Shown in pieces: positions 7,427 through 15,206 of a DNA stretch of 17,273 bases. Below the pieces are notes generated by a model, which was not told the origin of the DNA, did no database searches, and was given only the letters and a program-made list of their open reading frames with translations. Within the stretch, counting starts at the first letter, position 1; the number at the start of each line of letters is the position of its first letter. Source of the DNA: a bacterium (GTDB taxonomy: Bacteria > Planctomycetota > Planctomycetia > Pirellulales > Pirellulaceae); assembly GCA_030432015.1 (NCBI GenBank), contig JAUIHJ010000062.1, positions 1-17,273 of the forward strand, in the 5' to 3' direction. Made by a program: the position numbers and the translations under genes.

Positions 7427-8233
7427 ATGTGGTGTCGCAGTTGCCAACAAGATGTGCCCGCGGTGGCGTCGAAAGAGGATGCCACCGTGCGCTGTGCGCG
7501 CTGCCATGCCGGCCTGTCGGCATCACCCGCCTCCCACACCACGGATCGTTGCGCGGAAACCTCCGCCGAGTCGACCGTCGAAGTTCAACCTCCGGCAATC
7601 GCTGCCGACGACTGGCCGGCTGACGCGCTGGCCCGCGACTGGGAACGCTGGGAGCTGGCCGAAGATCTGCGCAAGGTCGACCGATTAATCAACGCGTTGG
7701 GAGTTCGCCGCGTTGATGCGTCGCATGACGCGTGCCTCGCCACCCAGGAATCCAGGACCGCAGCCGAGCCCCATGGCGACCGCCGCGGTTTCAGCCGTAG
7801 CGGCTCACGGCCTACTGGAAAATCGCACCAACGCTCGCTGTGCGCCTGGTCCATCCTGGCCCTGGGGCTGGTAACGGCTGCGGCGGGGGCGATGCTATTG
7901 GTCGGTTCCTACTGGATGAACCGCGCGGACCTTTCGCAACTCGGGATGCCACTGATCTTGGCCGGTCAGGCCGCCTTGGCCATCGGACTGGTCGTTCAGT
8001 TGGATGCCGTCCGGCGCAGCAATCAGACCGCATTCGAATCGCTCGACGATCTCGATGATCAACTCAACGAACTACGTCACGCAACAACGCTGCTGACAAG
8101 CAGCCAGTGCAGTCCGTCGCAATCGTTCTACTCGCACACGGCGGCCGGTGCCGGCCCGCAGCTCCTGTTGGCGGATTTGAAGCGGCAGCTGGATCTGCTG
8201 GCGATTCGTTTAGGGAACGAAGCGCGGTCGTAA
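7427..8233 (+). CDS. Hypothetical zinc-ribbon, two-helix membrane protein
   Basis: I do not recognise a named family. The 268 residues start with paired CxxC motifs (C3/C6 and C23/C26) typical of a small zinc ribbon, followed by a long polar, low-complexity linker (about 32-137) containing an acidic WERWELAEDLRKVDRLI helix. Two hydrophobic helices lie at about 139-162 and 170-191. The C-terminus has two short heptad-like stretches (about 200-222 and 246-262) that could form coiled coils. Zinc ribbon and coiled coil should both face the cytoplasm. The gene sits 153 bp after the cytochrome b gene and convergent to pyrK. A weak promoter-like CTGACA-17-TACAGC (7367-7395) precedes it. Function is unknown. 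Confidence 0.72.
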   Translation: MWCRSCQQDVPAVASKEDATVRCARCHAGLSASPASHTTDRCAETSAESTVEVQPPAIAADDWPADALARDWERWELAEDLRKVDRLINALGVRRVDASHDACLATQESRTAAEPHGDRRGFSRSGSRPTGKSHQRSLCAWSILALGLVTAAAGAMLLVGSYWMNRADLSQLGMPLILAGQAALAIGLVVQLDAVRRSNQTAFESLDDLDDQLNELRHATTLLTSSQCSPSQSFYSHTAAGAGPQLLLADLKRQLDLLAIRLGNEARS

Positions 8234-8260
8234 GCCGTTACCGGGCAATTGACGACCGAG

Positions 8261-8293
8261 TGATCGCCCCCCCCTCCCAGCGACCAGCGATCA
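8261..8293. terminator. Hairpin between convergent genes, possible two-way terminator
   Basis: TGATCGC (8261-8267) and GCGATCA (8287-8293) form a 7-bp stem around a 19-base loop containing a run of eight C. It lies between the stop of the zinc-ribbon gene (8233) and the pyrK stop (8295), where a shared terminator is expected. There is no U-tract on either strand. Confidence 0.35.
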
Positions 8294-8294
8294 G

Positions 8295-9176
8295 TTACCA
8301 GACGATCGAGGCGGCATCAAAGACCGGGCCATCGACACACGTGCGTTTGTAGTCCCATTGGCCGGTCGCATCGCGAATCATGGCGACACAGGTAAAGCAG
8401 ATCCCAATCCCGCAGGCCATGGGAGTCTCGAGTGAAATCTGGCAGGCCGTTTCGGTTTCGGCGGCCACCCCGGCCACGGCCTGCATCATGGGTTCGGGTC
8501 CGCAGCAGGCAATTCGCCGGTCAGCACCCGACTCGGCCAGCACTTGGCGCAGTACATCGGTCACCAGCCCGTGATAGCCCCGTGAACCATCATCGGTCGC
8601 AATGCGAACGTCGACACCTGCACGTTCGAAATCCTCCACGCCCGCCAGCAGTTCTGCGCGACGGGCTCCGTAGCACAAGGTGACGCGACGACACGGTGCG
8701 ACGGTCCGGCTGGGGTCGCCATAGCGGCGGATACCCAGCGCCTCCTTGGCGAGTGCCAGGAAGGGAGTCTGCCCAATACCGCCCGCCACCATGATCAGGT
8801 GCTCGGTTGGTTGCTGGGCAAAGCCATTTCCCAACGGGCCCCAAACGTCGAGCCGCTGGCCAGGCTGAAATCCGACCAGCCGGCTCGTTAGCTTACCCTT
8901 GACCAGGTAAACGACATCAATTTCCTCGGCGTCGGAAGCTGCCTCATCGCCTGGGCCCGCCGTGTCGTAGAGCGCCAACGGTCGCCCGATCAGCGGATCC
9001 GACAGGTCGGCCAATCGGAGCATCAAGAACTGGCCCGGCACGATCCTCGCCGCAATTTCCGGGCAGTAAAATCGGACGCGGTAAGTGTCCGTGGCCAGTT
9101 GCACGTTCTCGACGACTTCCACCGTCCGCTGGACGGCCGTGTCTGCATAGTGGTTGGCATGCAACGGATTGCTCAT
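8295..9176 (-). CDS. pyrK: Dihydroorotate dehydrogenase B, electron-transfer subunit (PyrK)
   Basis: PyrK passes electrons from dihydroorotate dehydrogenase PyrD through FAD and a [2Fe-2S] cluster to NAD+, in pyrimidine synthesis. The 293 residues show a ferredoxin-reductase-like FAD domain with PGQF (47-50) and RPLALYD (65-71), an NAD-binding domain with VAGGIGQTPFLAL (130-142) and CGPEPMM (225-231), and the C-terminal cluster motif with C255, C260, C263 and C280 (CGIGICFTC then C). This four-cysteine order is diagnostic for PyrK over other reductases. An extra acidic insert lies around 73-86. The ATG overlaps the upstream pseudouridine-synthase stop (ATGA). pyrD is not in the window. Confidence 0.92.
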   Translation of the reverse strand: MSNPLHANHYADTAVQRTVEVVENVQLATDTYRVRFYCPEIAARIVPGQFLMLRLADLSDPLIGRPLALYDTAGPGDEAASDAEEIDVVYLVKGKLTSRLVGFQPGQRLDVWGPLGNGFAQQPTEHLIMVAGGIGQTPFLALAKEALGIRRYGDPSRTVAPCRRVTLCYGARRAELLAGVEDFERAGVDVRIATDDGSRGYHGLVTDVLRQVLAESGADRRIACCGPEPMMQAVAGVAAETETACQISLETPMACGIGICFTCVAMIRDATGQWDYKRTCVDGPVFDAASIVW

Positions 9177-10456
9177 CGTCGGCGTTTCCTACCTGTCTTC
9201 TTTTGACCCGTGTTCGCTGCCGGCTTGCTGGCTCCTTTGCCTGACCGACCGGTCTGAGGCTTACTCTTGGATTTCTTGCTTTTTGATTTTGTGCCAACCG
9301 ACTTCTGATGGGTGGGCGGTTTGGCGGGTCGCAACGTTTTTTTGGCTGGTTTCGTCAGCGCTGCCTTCTTCTTGGCAACCTTCTTCCTGGCAACCTTTCG
9401 TTTCGGCCGGGCGCTCGATGGCGCGGCTTGCGCCGCCTCCCCACGCTGTCGCGTGGTCGCCCCACCTGGCGACGACACCTTGCGTTTGACACCTTTCTTG
9501 CTCGGTCGCGAGTAGCCGCTCATGGCAGACGATCCGGTCTTCCGCCGGCGCGGCCTCGCGGCGTTCGAATCGCCGCCGGCCGTTGCTGCCGCGTCTCCCG
9601 GCGTTTCCGAAGTTGACGTTCGCTTCCCAGCAGGCGTCGCGGAACGAGTTTTTGTTGCCGTGGACGTCGGCGATTCGGTCGAGGTCTTTCGGCGCCGCTT
9701 GGTCGCGCGACGCAAGGCCTGGACCTCATCGCGCCCGAGCATCCGGTGCGCGCCGACTGGCATCGTCCCCAAGCGGATCGGGCCGATCGCGACACGCTTC
9801 AACTGCACGACCTTGTGGCCGACACGGGCGAGCACGCGACGGATCTCACGGTTAAGCCCTTCCTGCAGCACCACTTCGAGTTCGGTGCTTTGCTTGAAAC
9901 GCCGCTTGACCTGGATCGATGACACGCGGGCCAACCCATCGGACAGAAAAACACCCTTGCGAATCTTGGCCAGGGTCTCCGGCGCTGTCTTGCCCACCAC
10001 ACGAACTCGGTAGACTTTTTCGACGCCATAGCGAGGATGCGTGAGGCGGTTGGCAAGTTCGCCGTCATTGGTGACCAGAATCAGGCCCTCGCTGGTCCGG
10101 TCCAAGCGTCCCACCGGATACAAGCGTTCGTTCGACTTAATGAGATCGATCACCCGGGGACGCCCGTCAGGATCCGAGTTGGTCGAGACCACACCCACGG
10201 GTTTGTTCAACGCGAAATAGACCCGCTTCGGCTTCGCCAGTGTGACCCCGTCAACTTGAATCCGCTGGCTGGCGGGATCAACCTTGAAACCCAATTCCGT
10301 GACAAATTCGCCGTCAACCTCGACACGCCCGCCCGTAATCAAGTCTTCGCATTCTCGACGACTCCCAATCCCCGCCGCGGCCAACACCTTTTGAAGCCGC
10401 TCGACGCTGCTGGGCGCGTCCACTTGATCTGGCGGTGATTGACGTCGCGAAGCCAT
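9173..10456 (-). CDS. RsuA/RluB-family pseudouridine synthase with histone-like basic tail
   Basis: Enzymes of this family isomerise a specific uridine of 16S or 23S rRNA. Residues 18-66 form an S4 RNA-binding domain (RLQKVLAAAGIGSRRECEDLI). The catalytic domain shows NKPVGVVST (84-92) and GRLDRTSEGLILVTNDG (116-132), with D119 the expected catalytic aspartate, and the late motif LNREIRRVLARVGHKV (201-216). RluB or a close relative is most likely, but 16S-specific RsuA cannot be excluded. The striking part is the last ~175 residues (from about 253): Lys, Arg, Ser, Thr, Ala and Pro rich, with runs like KKVAKKKAALTKPAKK. No good Shine-Dalgarno precedes the ATG at 10456. The stop overlaps the pyrK start. 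Confidence 0.9.
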   Translation of the reverse strand: MASRRQSPPDQVDAPSSVERLQKVLAAAGIGSRRECEDLITGGRVEVDGEFVTELGFKVDPASQRIQVDGVTLAKPKRVYFALNKPVGVVSTNSDPDGRPRVIDLIKSNERLYPVGRLDRTSEGLILVTNDGELANRLTHPRYGVEKVYRVRVVGKTAPETLAKIRKGVFLSDGLARVSSIQVKRRFKQSTELEVVLQEGLNREIRRVLARVGHKVVQLKRVAIGPIRLGTMPVGAHRMLGRDEVQALRRATKRRRKTSTESPTSTATKTRSATPAGKRTSTSETPGDAAATAGGDSNAARPRRRKTGSSAMSGYSRPSKKGVKRKVSSPGGATTRQRGEAAQAAPSSARPKRKVARKKVAKKKAALTKPAKKTLRPAKPPTHQKSVGTKSKSKKSKSKPQTGRSGKGASKPAANTGQKKTGRKRRR

Positions 10457-10922
10457 CGGGGACCATTGGGGGCAAGCGGAATTGAAGGGGAATCAACGCG
10501 TCATCATACCCGCCAGCCCACGAACCCGACAGCGGGCCGTCGAAACGCCCAGGCCTTTCGATTTTTGAATTTGGGACTGCAGCCCAAACTCGAGCCCGCA
10601 GGTCGGTCTCGAAGTTGCGGTTTTCAGGTCGTCCGGCGCGTCCGTTTTAAAGTTTTGAAGTTGCAACGCTTGCAAACCGGAAACCCGAAACGCCAGTCCG
10701 GAACGCAGTTGTGTTGCCTTGGCCTTCTCGTCGTCGATCCCTCGCGAACGCGTCTTGACGTTGCGTTTTGGTGACGTCGCAGGCCTGTCAGTTTCTTGCC
10801 TGCCGCTGCTGCGAGGCAAAGTCGCGCAACGCCAAGACTCACGCGTCGGTTTGCCAACCTCTCCGGTTGAAAACCACGTAAGGCCTGTTGCATGCGCCCG
10901 CAACACACCGCGTGAGCAGCGA
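10457..10922. other. 466-bp stretch without a convincing gene
   Basis: This gap separates the start of the pseudouridine-synthase gene (left) from the stop of the propeller gene (right), both leftward. Frames through it give biased peptides with no recognisable motif. A promoter-like TATGAT for the leftward gene lies at 10503-10508. The gap also holds a near-perfect palindrome TTTGGG-a-CTGCAG-CCCAAA (10570-10588) and an AT-richer patch around 10645-10676 with GTTGCAAC and a TTGCAA-CGC-TTGCAA stem. I see no tRNA, tmRNA, SRP RNA or RNase P RNA signature, but a small RNA or a decayed gene remains possible. Confidence 0.5.
10570..10588. repeat. Near-perfect palindrome in intergenic gap
   Basis: TTTGGG (10570-10575) and CCCAAA (10583-10588) flank the palindromic hexamer CTGCAG (10577-10582), with one unpaired A at 10576. 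It could be a protein-binding site or a cruciform. No U-tract follows on either strand, so it is not a typical terminator. Confidence 0.4.
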
Positions 10923-12815
10923 TTACTCCTGGCCACGGACGTCGTAGGAGGTCAACGATCCTTGGTCGCGAATATAGAACCTGCCGTCGGCCACCACTGG
11001 ATGGGCCCAAGTCGGGCGGCCATGGCTGGGAATCTTGAACCGCCCTGTCTCGAGGTAGGCAGTCGGCGTGGCTTGGGCGAGTGCGACTTCGTTTCTTTCA
11101 CCCAGCAGATACAGCATTCCGTCGGCGACCACCAGTGACCCCTTGCCGACGCTCCGGTCACGCCAGGCGACTTCGCCGGTCAAGAAGTTCATGCAGATCA
11201 GGCCACCGCTCCCGAAGCCGTACATGTATTCACCAACCTTGACGATACCGCCATGATGATTGGCCATCTTTTGGTCGAAGTAGACCTCGGTCGCCGTCAA
11301 CTTGCCACCCGCGGTGGCAATTCTGGTCAGGCCGCCACCGGTCCCATAGGCACTTGACGCGAAAACATGGTTGCCGTCGACAATCGGTGTGGCGCAGTTT
11401 GCCGTCCCGTTGTTGGCGTTGCCATATTTCCATAGCAATCGTCCGTCTTCCAGGGAGATGCCGAAGACATTTTCGCGGGCAAATTGTACGACTTGCCGTA
11501 CGCCGAGAATGTTGGCGACAACCGGCGACGCATAATGTGCGGACTCGGTGATCCCTTCACTGCGCCACACGGCCTGCCCGGTCTCTTTGTCGAGCGCCAC
11601 GACAGTGCCTTGCTTTCCGCCTGGTGTCGCGATCAGCAGGTCCCCTTCGATCAGCGGCGACTCCGAGTACCCCCAGTTGGGACGTCCGCCCTGGAAGTCA
11701 GCCGACAGATTCACGTGCCACAATGTTTGCCCGGTCGAGAGATCCAAACAACTCAAGTCGCCGTTGCCACCTTCCACATAGACGCGATTTCCGACGATCG
11801 TGGGCGTTCCTCGCGGACCATCGCCCATCCCATTACGGTATCCGCCCAAGAACCCACGCAGTTCGACCGCCGTCAACAGACCGTCGCGATTCGGATGTTG
11901 CTGGATGTAGTACGAGGTTAATTCGTCGAGCGAAATACGTCCGTCCTTGCCACGTTCGCTTTTAAGCAGGTACGCCTCGATCTCCTCCGCCGTCAGTTGA
12001 TCGTCACCCTTGCGCGTACCGGGATCGCGCCGATCCGCGTTCCGAAACGCTTTTTCCAAGGGCGACTTCTTCGTTTCGTCCCGCGAAAGCTTGCCATCGG
12101 GGGCAAGCCGACTGTCAGCACTGCCGGCTTCCCGGTCAAAGGCTTGGATCAGCGCCGCCGCCCGCGTGGCTGCCAACGCCTCAGCATCCGCCGTGTCGTC
12201 GGAAGCGTCGACTCTGGCAAAGTACTCGCGAAACAAGTCACCCGCCTCGGCGAATGTGAGTTGATTGTCCCCGTCCTGATTCAAGGCGGCGAAGAGACGC
12301 TGAGCTCGACGCGCGGCGGTGTTTTTGGCCGACTCGGCATCTCCCCCGTCAGCCGCATCGTAGGTGTTGAACTTCCAGGACAAACCGGCGAGTGCTTCGA
12401 CTTCGTCGACTTCGCCATCCTGATTCCGATCCAGGCGTTTCAGCTCCGCGGCGATGCGCACATCCAATTGATCCCGCACCGGCTCCGGCTGAACGGCCCA
12501 CAGCAGACTGCCATCATCGGCATTGAGGGCAATCACATGTTCGACGCCATTTAAGTCCCCCTGGGTCACGATGCGTCCCGCCTTGATGGCCAGGGACGCA
12601 TAGCCGGCGCCAACCGTGTCAACCTGCCAGGCAATTTCGGGTGCACCGCTCGACGGCCACTCCTTGAGCAAGTGTTTCTCGGCTGATACGCCGTCACGGT
12701 TCGGGCCGCGCCACTGGGGCCAATCCTCGGCACGGCTCGCCTTCGACACGGCAGAGCCAATCAGCAGCACGAACGCGGCAGTCAACCAGAAACGACAAGA
12801 TCGACGTGGAGACAT
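10923..12815 (-). CDS. Secreted PQQ-type beta-propeller protein with inserted EF-hand domain
   Basis: The 630-residue protein has a signal peptide (1-29, SRA before Glu30), so it should be exported. The propeller opens with WPQWRGPNRDGVS (32-44), a signature common in planctomycete PQQ-like proteins, and a first blade to about 107. Residues ~110-328 are instead an EF-hand region: a canonical loop at D129-E140 (DRNQDGEVDEVE), a good one at N179-E190, and weaker ones ending near E247, E278, E298 and E318. Propeller blades resume at GDGPRGTPTIVGNRVYV (331-347) with CLDLSTGQTLW and ALDKETGQAVW repeats. AAGGAA (complement of 12823-12828) precedes the ATG by seven bases. No catalytic dehydrogenase residues are recognisable; a calcium-dependent binding or scaffold role is a guess. 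Confidence 0.87.
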   Translation of the reverse strand: MSPRRSCRFWLTAAFVLLIGSAVSKASRAEDWPQWRGPNRDGVSAEKHLLKEWPSSGAPEIAWQVDTVGAGYASLAIKAGRIVTQGDLNGVEHVIALNADDGSLLWAVQPEPVRDQLDVRIAAELKRLDRNQDGEVDEVEALAGLSWKFNTYDAADGGDAESAKNTAARRAQRLFAALNQDGDNQLTFAEAGDLFREYFARVDASDDTADAEALAATRAAALIQAFDREAGSADSRLAPDGKLSRDETKKSPLEKAFRNADRRDPGTRKGDDQLTAEEIEAYLLKSERGKDGRISLDELTSYYIQQHPNRDGLLTAVELRGFLGGYRNGMGDGPRGTPTIVGNRVYVEGGNGDLSCLDLSTGQTLWHVNLSADFQGGRPNWGYSESPLIEGDLLIATPGGKQGTVVALDKETGQAVWRSEGITESAHYASPVVANILGVRQVVQFARENVFGISLEDGRLLWKYGNANNGTANCATPIVDGNHVFASSAYGTGGGLTRIATAGGKLTATEVYFDQKMANHHGGIVKVGEYMYGFGSGGLICMNFLTGEVAWRDRSVGKGSLVVADGMLYLLGERNEVALAQATPTAYLETGRFKIPSHGRPTWAHPVVADGRFYIRDQGSLTSYDVRGQE

Positions 12816-12946
12816 CCGGGGGTTCCTTCGTGATCGGTGGCATGGACGCCAGGCGAGGCACTGTGTGGGAGGGAAGATCCACCCCAGACCTCGGGCAGGA
12901 ATGTGGCGTCATTGTTGCCCAAACCACGCGGCGCAGCAAGGATCCT

Positions 12947-12967
12947 GCGGCCGGCGTTGCCGGTCGC
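12947..12967. terminator. Strong hairpin after the small lipoprotein gene
   Basis: GCGGCCGGC (12947-12955), loop GTT, GCCGGTCGC (12959-12967) form a 9-bp stem (one G-U wobble on the plus strand, one A-C mismatch on the minus strand). It begins three bases beyond the stop codon of the leftward lipoprotein gene. The lack of a U-tract makes intrinsic termination uncertain. Confidence 0.35.
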
Positions 12968-12969
12968 GG

Positions 12970-13221
12970 TTAGCGACCCCAGCCGGTGTTGTTTGGGCGG
13001 CTGTTGCGGACCGGTTCGGCAAACGGCTTTTGGAAATCACGTGGACGCGAACCGACAACCTCGGGTCCCACATCCGGTTCGGCGTATGGATCGTAGATTG
13101 AGGCTTCCAATTGGCGTTGCTTGATCGTCCCTTGCGGTGCCCACCAGCTTCGCGCGTAGCTACAACCGGTTGCCTGGACCAAGACGAGCACCGCAGTCCA
13201 ATGGCAGACGAATCTCAACAC
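12970..13221 (-). CDS. Small planctomycete-type lipoprotein, 83 residues
   Basis: I set the start at GTG 13221 because AAGGAA lies six bases upstream and the protein then begins directly with a lipoprotein signal: MLRF, a hydrophobic stretch and a lipobox ending ATGC, with Cys20 as the lipidated residue. An in-frame upstream ATG at 13398 would add 59 unlikely residues and bury the signal. The mature part is short and polar, with a DPYAEPDVGPEVVG core (44-57) followed by RPRDFQKPFAEPVRN (59-73). I recall similar small secreted proteins in planctomycetes, but no function is known to me. It lies between manA and the propeller gene on the same strand, each end marked by a hairpin. Confidence 0.72.
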   Translation of the reverse strand: MLRFVCHWTAVLVLVQATGCSYARSWWAPQGTIKQRQLEASIYDPYAEPDVGPEVVGSRPRDFQKPFAEPVRNSRPNNTGWGR

Positions 13222-13227
13222 GGCGAT

Positions 13228-13233
13228 TTCCTT
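13228..13233 (-). promoter_or_regulatory. Shine-Dalgarno deciding the lipoprotein start
   Basis: The minus strand reads AAGGAA six bases before the GTG at 13221. It is the only good ribosome-binding site in this frame and decides for the short form of the protein. Confidence 0.6.
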
Positions 13234-13280
13234 ACGCAAAGAATGGCCTGCCCGGCGACTGGCGAGCAACGCGGGGAGGG

Positions 13281-13310
13281 ATTGTAGGCAGAAGCGCGGT
13301 TTCGCGACAG
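13281..13310 (-). promoter_or_regulatory. Possible promoter of the small lipoprotein gene
   Basis: The minus strand has a good -10 box TACAAT (13281-13286, 5 of 6) preceded after 18 bases by a poor -35, CTGTCG (13305-13310, 3 of 6). Transcription would start near 13275, about 54 bases before the GTG start. Confidence 0.3.
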
Positions 13311-13373
13311 GCAGATTCGTGCCGCGCGGCATGGCGTGCGGCGGATTCAGCCGTGGTGCTAGCGGGCAGCTCG

Positions 13374-13398
13374 GTGCACGAATCGCCGTTCGTGGCAC
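13374..13398. terminator. Hairpin downstream of manA, possible terminator
   Basis: GTGCACGAA (13374-13382) pairs with TTCGT and GCAC (13389-13398) with one bulged G at 13394 and a six-base loop. It lies about 37 bases past the leftward manA stop. No U-tract follows on the minus strand, so termination is only suggested by position. Confidence 0.3.
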
Positions 13399-13434
13399 GG
13401 CCCCCGCGCCGCACCTATATTTGCAGCCCCCGCC

Positions 13435-14436
13435 TTAGGGAAGAAAAATATCCAGCAAGACAGTTTGGTCGGTCACCTGCACGGATTGCTCTCCGCACGC
13501 CGCTGGCAGCAGGCAGGTCTCGCCGGCTTCCAGCGGCGCATCCAGTGGGTCGTCAGCGATCTTCAGCGTCCCTGCCAGCACTGCGATCAGATGACAGCGG
13601 TCGTCTCCCCCGATGCCTGGCGGCGTCTTGGCCAATGATCCCACTATCTCGGAGCGGGTAAAATCCCATCGATCAAGGATGAACTTGTCGCATTCCACCA
13701 GACGCTCGACACACGTACGGTCGGTCGGAACCGGCTGCTGAAGGGAGACTGGGCCGTGCTCGAAATTGATCACGTCCAACGCCTGGTCGAGGTGTAGTTG
13801 TCGTGGTCGGCCATCGGCGTCAACCCGATTCCAGTCGAAGATTCGGAAGGTCGTATCGCTGGCCTGCTGGATCTCCGCGACAACCAATCCGGCTCCCAGC
13901 GCATGAACGGTGCCGGCGGGGATGAACAGGCAATCACCGACCCGAGGTTGCAAGGCATGCAGGCAGAGTTCCGTGGTGCCGCGGTCCACTTCGCGCGCCA
14001 AGGCGTTGCGGTCGAAGCCCCGCTTGAGGCCGGCAAAAATCGTACTGCCCGGTTCGGCGTGCAACACGACCCAGGCCTCCGTTTTTCCCAGATCCGGCGG
14101 AATTTGCAGCGCCGCCTGCTGGTCGTTGGGATGAACCTGGACAGAGAGATTGCGATGCGCATCGAGGAACTTGAAGAGCAGCGGAAACTGCGGCAGCGGG
14201 TCGTGGCGACCCAGCAACGCGGATCCGGCTTCCTGCACGAGGGCGTGGAGGGTTGTTCCGGCCAGCGGGCCAGCTCGTACGACACTCTGATCGTCGCCGT
14301 GATCGACCACTTCCCAGCTTTCCGCGTAGTCGTCGCCGGGTGGAAGCGTTTTTCCCAAGCGGGACTCCAGCCGCCGACCGCCCCATAAGTAACGACGTAA
14401 GAGTGGCTCGAAGCGGAGCGGGTAAAGGGTAGGCAT
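13435..14436 (-). CDS. manA: Mannose-6-phosphate isomerase, type I (cupin)
   Basis: The enzyme interconverts mannose 6-phosphate and fructose 6-phosphate, feeding GDP-mannose synthesis or mannose use. Starting at ATG 14436 the protein is 333 residues, normal for the short bacterial form, and begins with the typical PLRFEPLLRRYLWGGRRLESRLGK. Zinc ligands of the family are visible in SVQVHPND (98-105), GKTEAW with E120, and PAGTVHALG with H178; the active-site arginine is probably R198 in TTFRIFDW. The frame stays open upstream to 14697, but that extension is Arg/Ala-rich without family similarity and overlaps the divergent gene's leader. The 5' side has only a weak GGAAC ribosome-binding site. 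Confidence 0.92.
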   Translation of the reverse strand: MPTLYPLRFEPLLRRYLWGGRRLESRLGKTLPPGDDYAESWEVVDHGDDQSVVRAGPLAGTTLHALVQEAGSALLGRHDPLPQFPLLFKFLDAHRNLSVQVHPNDQQAALQIPPDLGKTEAWVVLHAEPGSTIFAGLKRGFDRNALAREVDRGTTELCLHALQPRVGDCLFIPAGTVHALGAGLVVAEIQQASDTTFRIFDWNRVDADGRPRQLHLDQALDVINFEHGPVSLQQPVPTDRTCVERLVECDKFILDRWDFTRSEIVGSLAKTPPGIGGDDRCHLIAVLAGTLKIADDPLDAPLEAGETCLLPAACGEQSVQVTDQTVLLDIFLP

Positions 14437-14699
14437 GGTCGGTTCCGGTCGCGGTTTCGCATTGTTGTCATCCAAGGCACGTCCACCAACAATGTAGCCA
14501 GCGAGCGGGTGGGCGGCGAGTTCAATCACGTCATGGTGGGCGCGCCGCGCCGCTGCGCGCGAGAACGCACGGGCGCGCGAATCCGCCCGATCAAATGCTG
14601 TGCGATGGAATGAAGCGTCGCAAAACGGCAGTTCGCTTCGGTGGGCATTCGATTTGCATACCAACACGTGGTGTTTTTTTCGGAATTCGGAAGACAACG

Positions 14700-15098
14700 A
14701 TGTCGCGGACGCTGCTGAACTTTTGGCTTGATCTGTTTCTACTGACCCTGTTCTTGACGACGATTTGGACTACGTTTGTCATTCGATTTGTGTTCCCCCC
14801 AGGCACGCTGGCTGGTGGCTGGCGGTTATGGGGCGCCTCATTCGATCACTGGCTGGAGTTTCAGTTCTGGTCGCTCTGTCTTTTCGCGATGGCGGTGCTG
14901 GTTCACGTCATGTTGCATTGGACGTGGGTGTGTGGCGTGATCACCGGTCGTTTTCTCCGCGATGCCAGTGGTAAGAAACGCCAGTGGAACGATGGACAGC
15001 GAACCTTGTTCGGAGTTGGCCTGATGGTGGTCCTGCTCAACATCCTGGGACTTGGATTTGCTGCTGCGATGCTGATGGTCCAAACGCCAAGCTTGTGA
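14700..15098 (+). CDS. Small three-helix membrane protein, DUF4405-like (possible b-heme protein)
   Basis: The 132-residue protein has three hydrophobic helices (about 9-31, 56-77 and 104-127). H50 lies before helix 2, and helix 2 ends with HVMLHWTW (H69, H73). This histidine pattern resembles DUF4405 proteins, which are related to b-type cytochromes, so heme binding is possible but unproven. I chose ATG 14700 because GGAAG (14689-14693) lies six bases upstream and the protein then starts at the first helix; an ATG at 14595 would add a non-hydrophobic 35-residue leader. It is divergent from manA and 108 bases before the TAXI gene, with which it may be co-transcribed. Confidence 0.75.
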   Translation: MSRTLLNFWLDLFLLTLFLTTIWTTFVIRFVFPPGTLAGGWRLWGASFDHWLEFQFWSLCLFAMAVLVHVMLHWTWVCGVITGRFLRDASGKKRQWNDGQRTLFGVGLMVVLLNILGLGFAAAMLMVQTPSL

Positions 15099-15206
15099 CG
15101 GTCACGGTGGATGCGGCGGCCCGGCCCAGTTTCTAACGGCGCTCCGTTTGACTAGGCTTGGTATTCAACCACGGTCGTTTTGCCACCCGTTGCATCGCCG
15201 AGTCTC

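Noticed and set aside
10493..10936. 147-codon leftward frame in the large intergenic gap
   Set aside because: It lacks motifs and a ribosome-binding site, overlaps the end of the propeller gene and has unselected-looking composition. I describe the gap as non-coding instead.
14663..14680. Hairpin AACAC-GTG-GTGTT followed by seven T
   Set aside because: It looks like an intrinsic terminator, but the stem is only five pairs, partly made of the T-run itself, and it lies 20 bases before the start of a gene on the same strand. An operator is possible but unsupported.
14437..14697. 87-residue N-terminal extension of manA
   Set aside because: The extension is Arg/Ala/His-rich without similarity to the family, whereas the ATG at 14436 gives the standard N-terminus.
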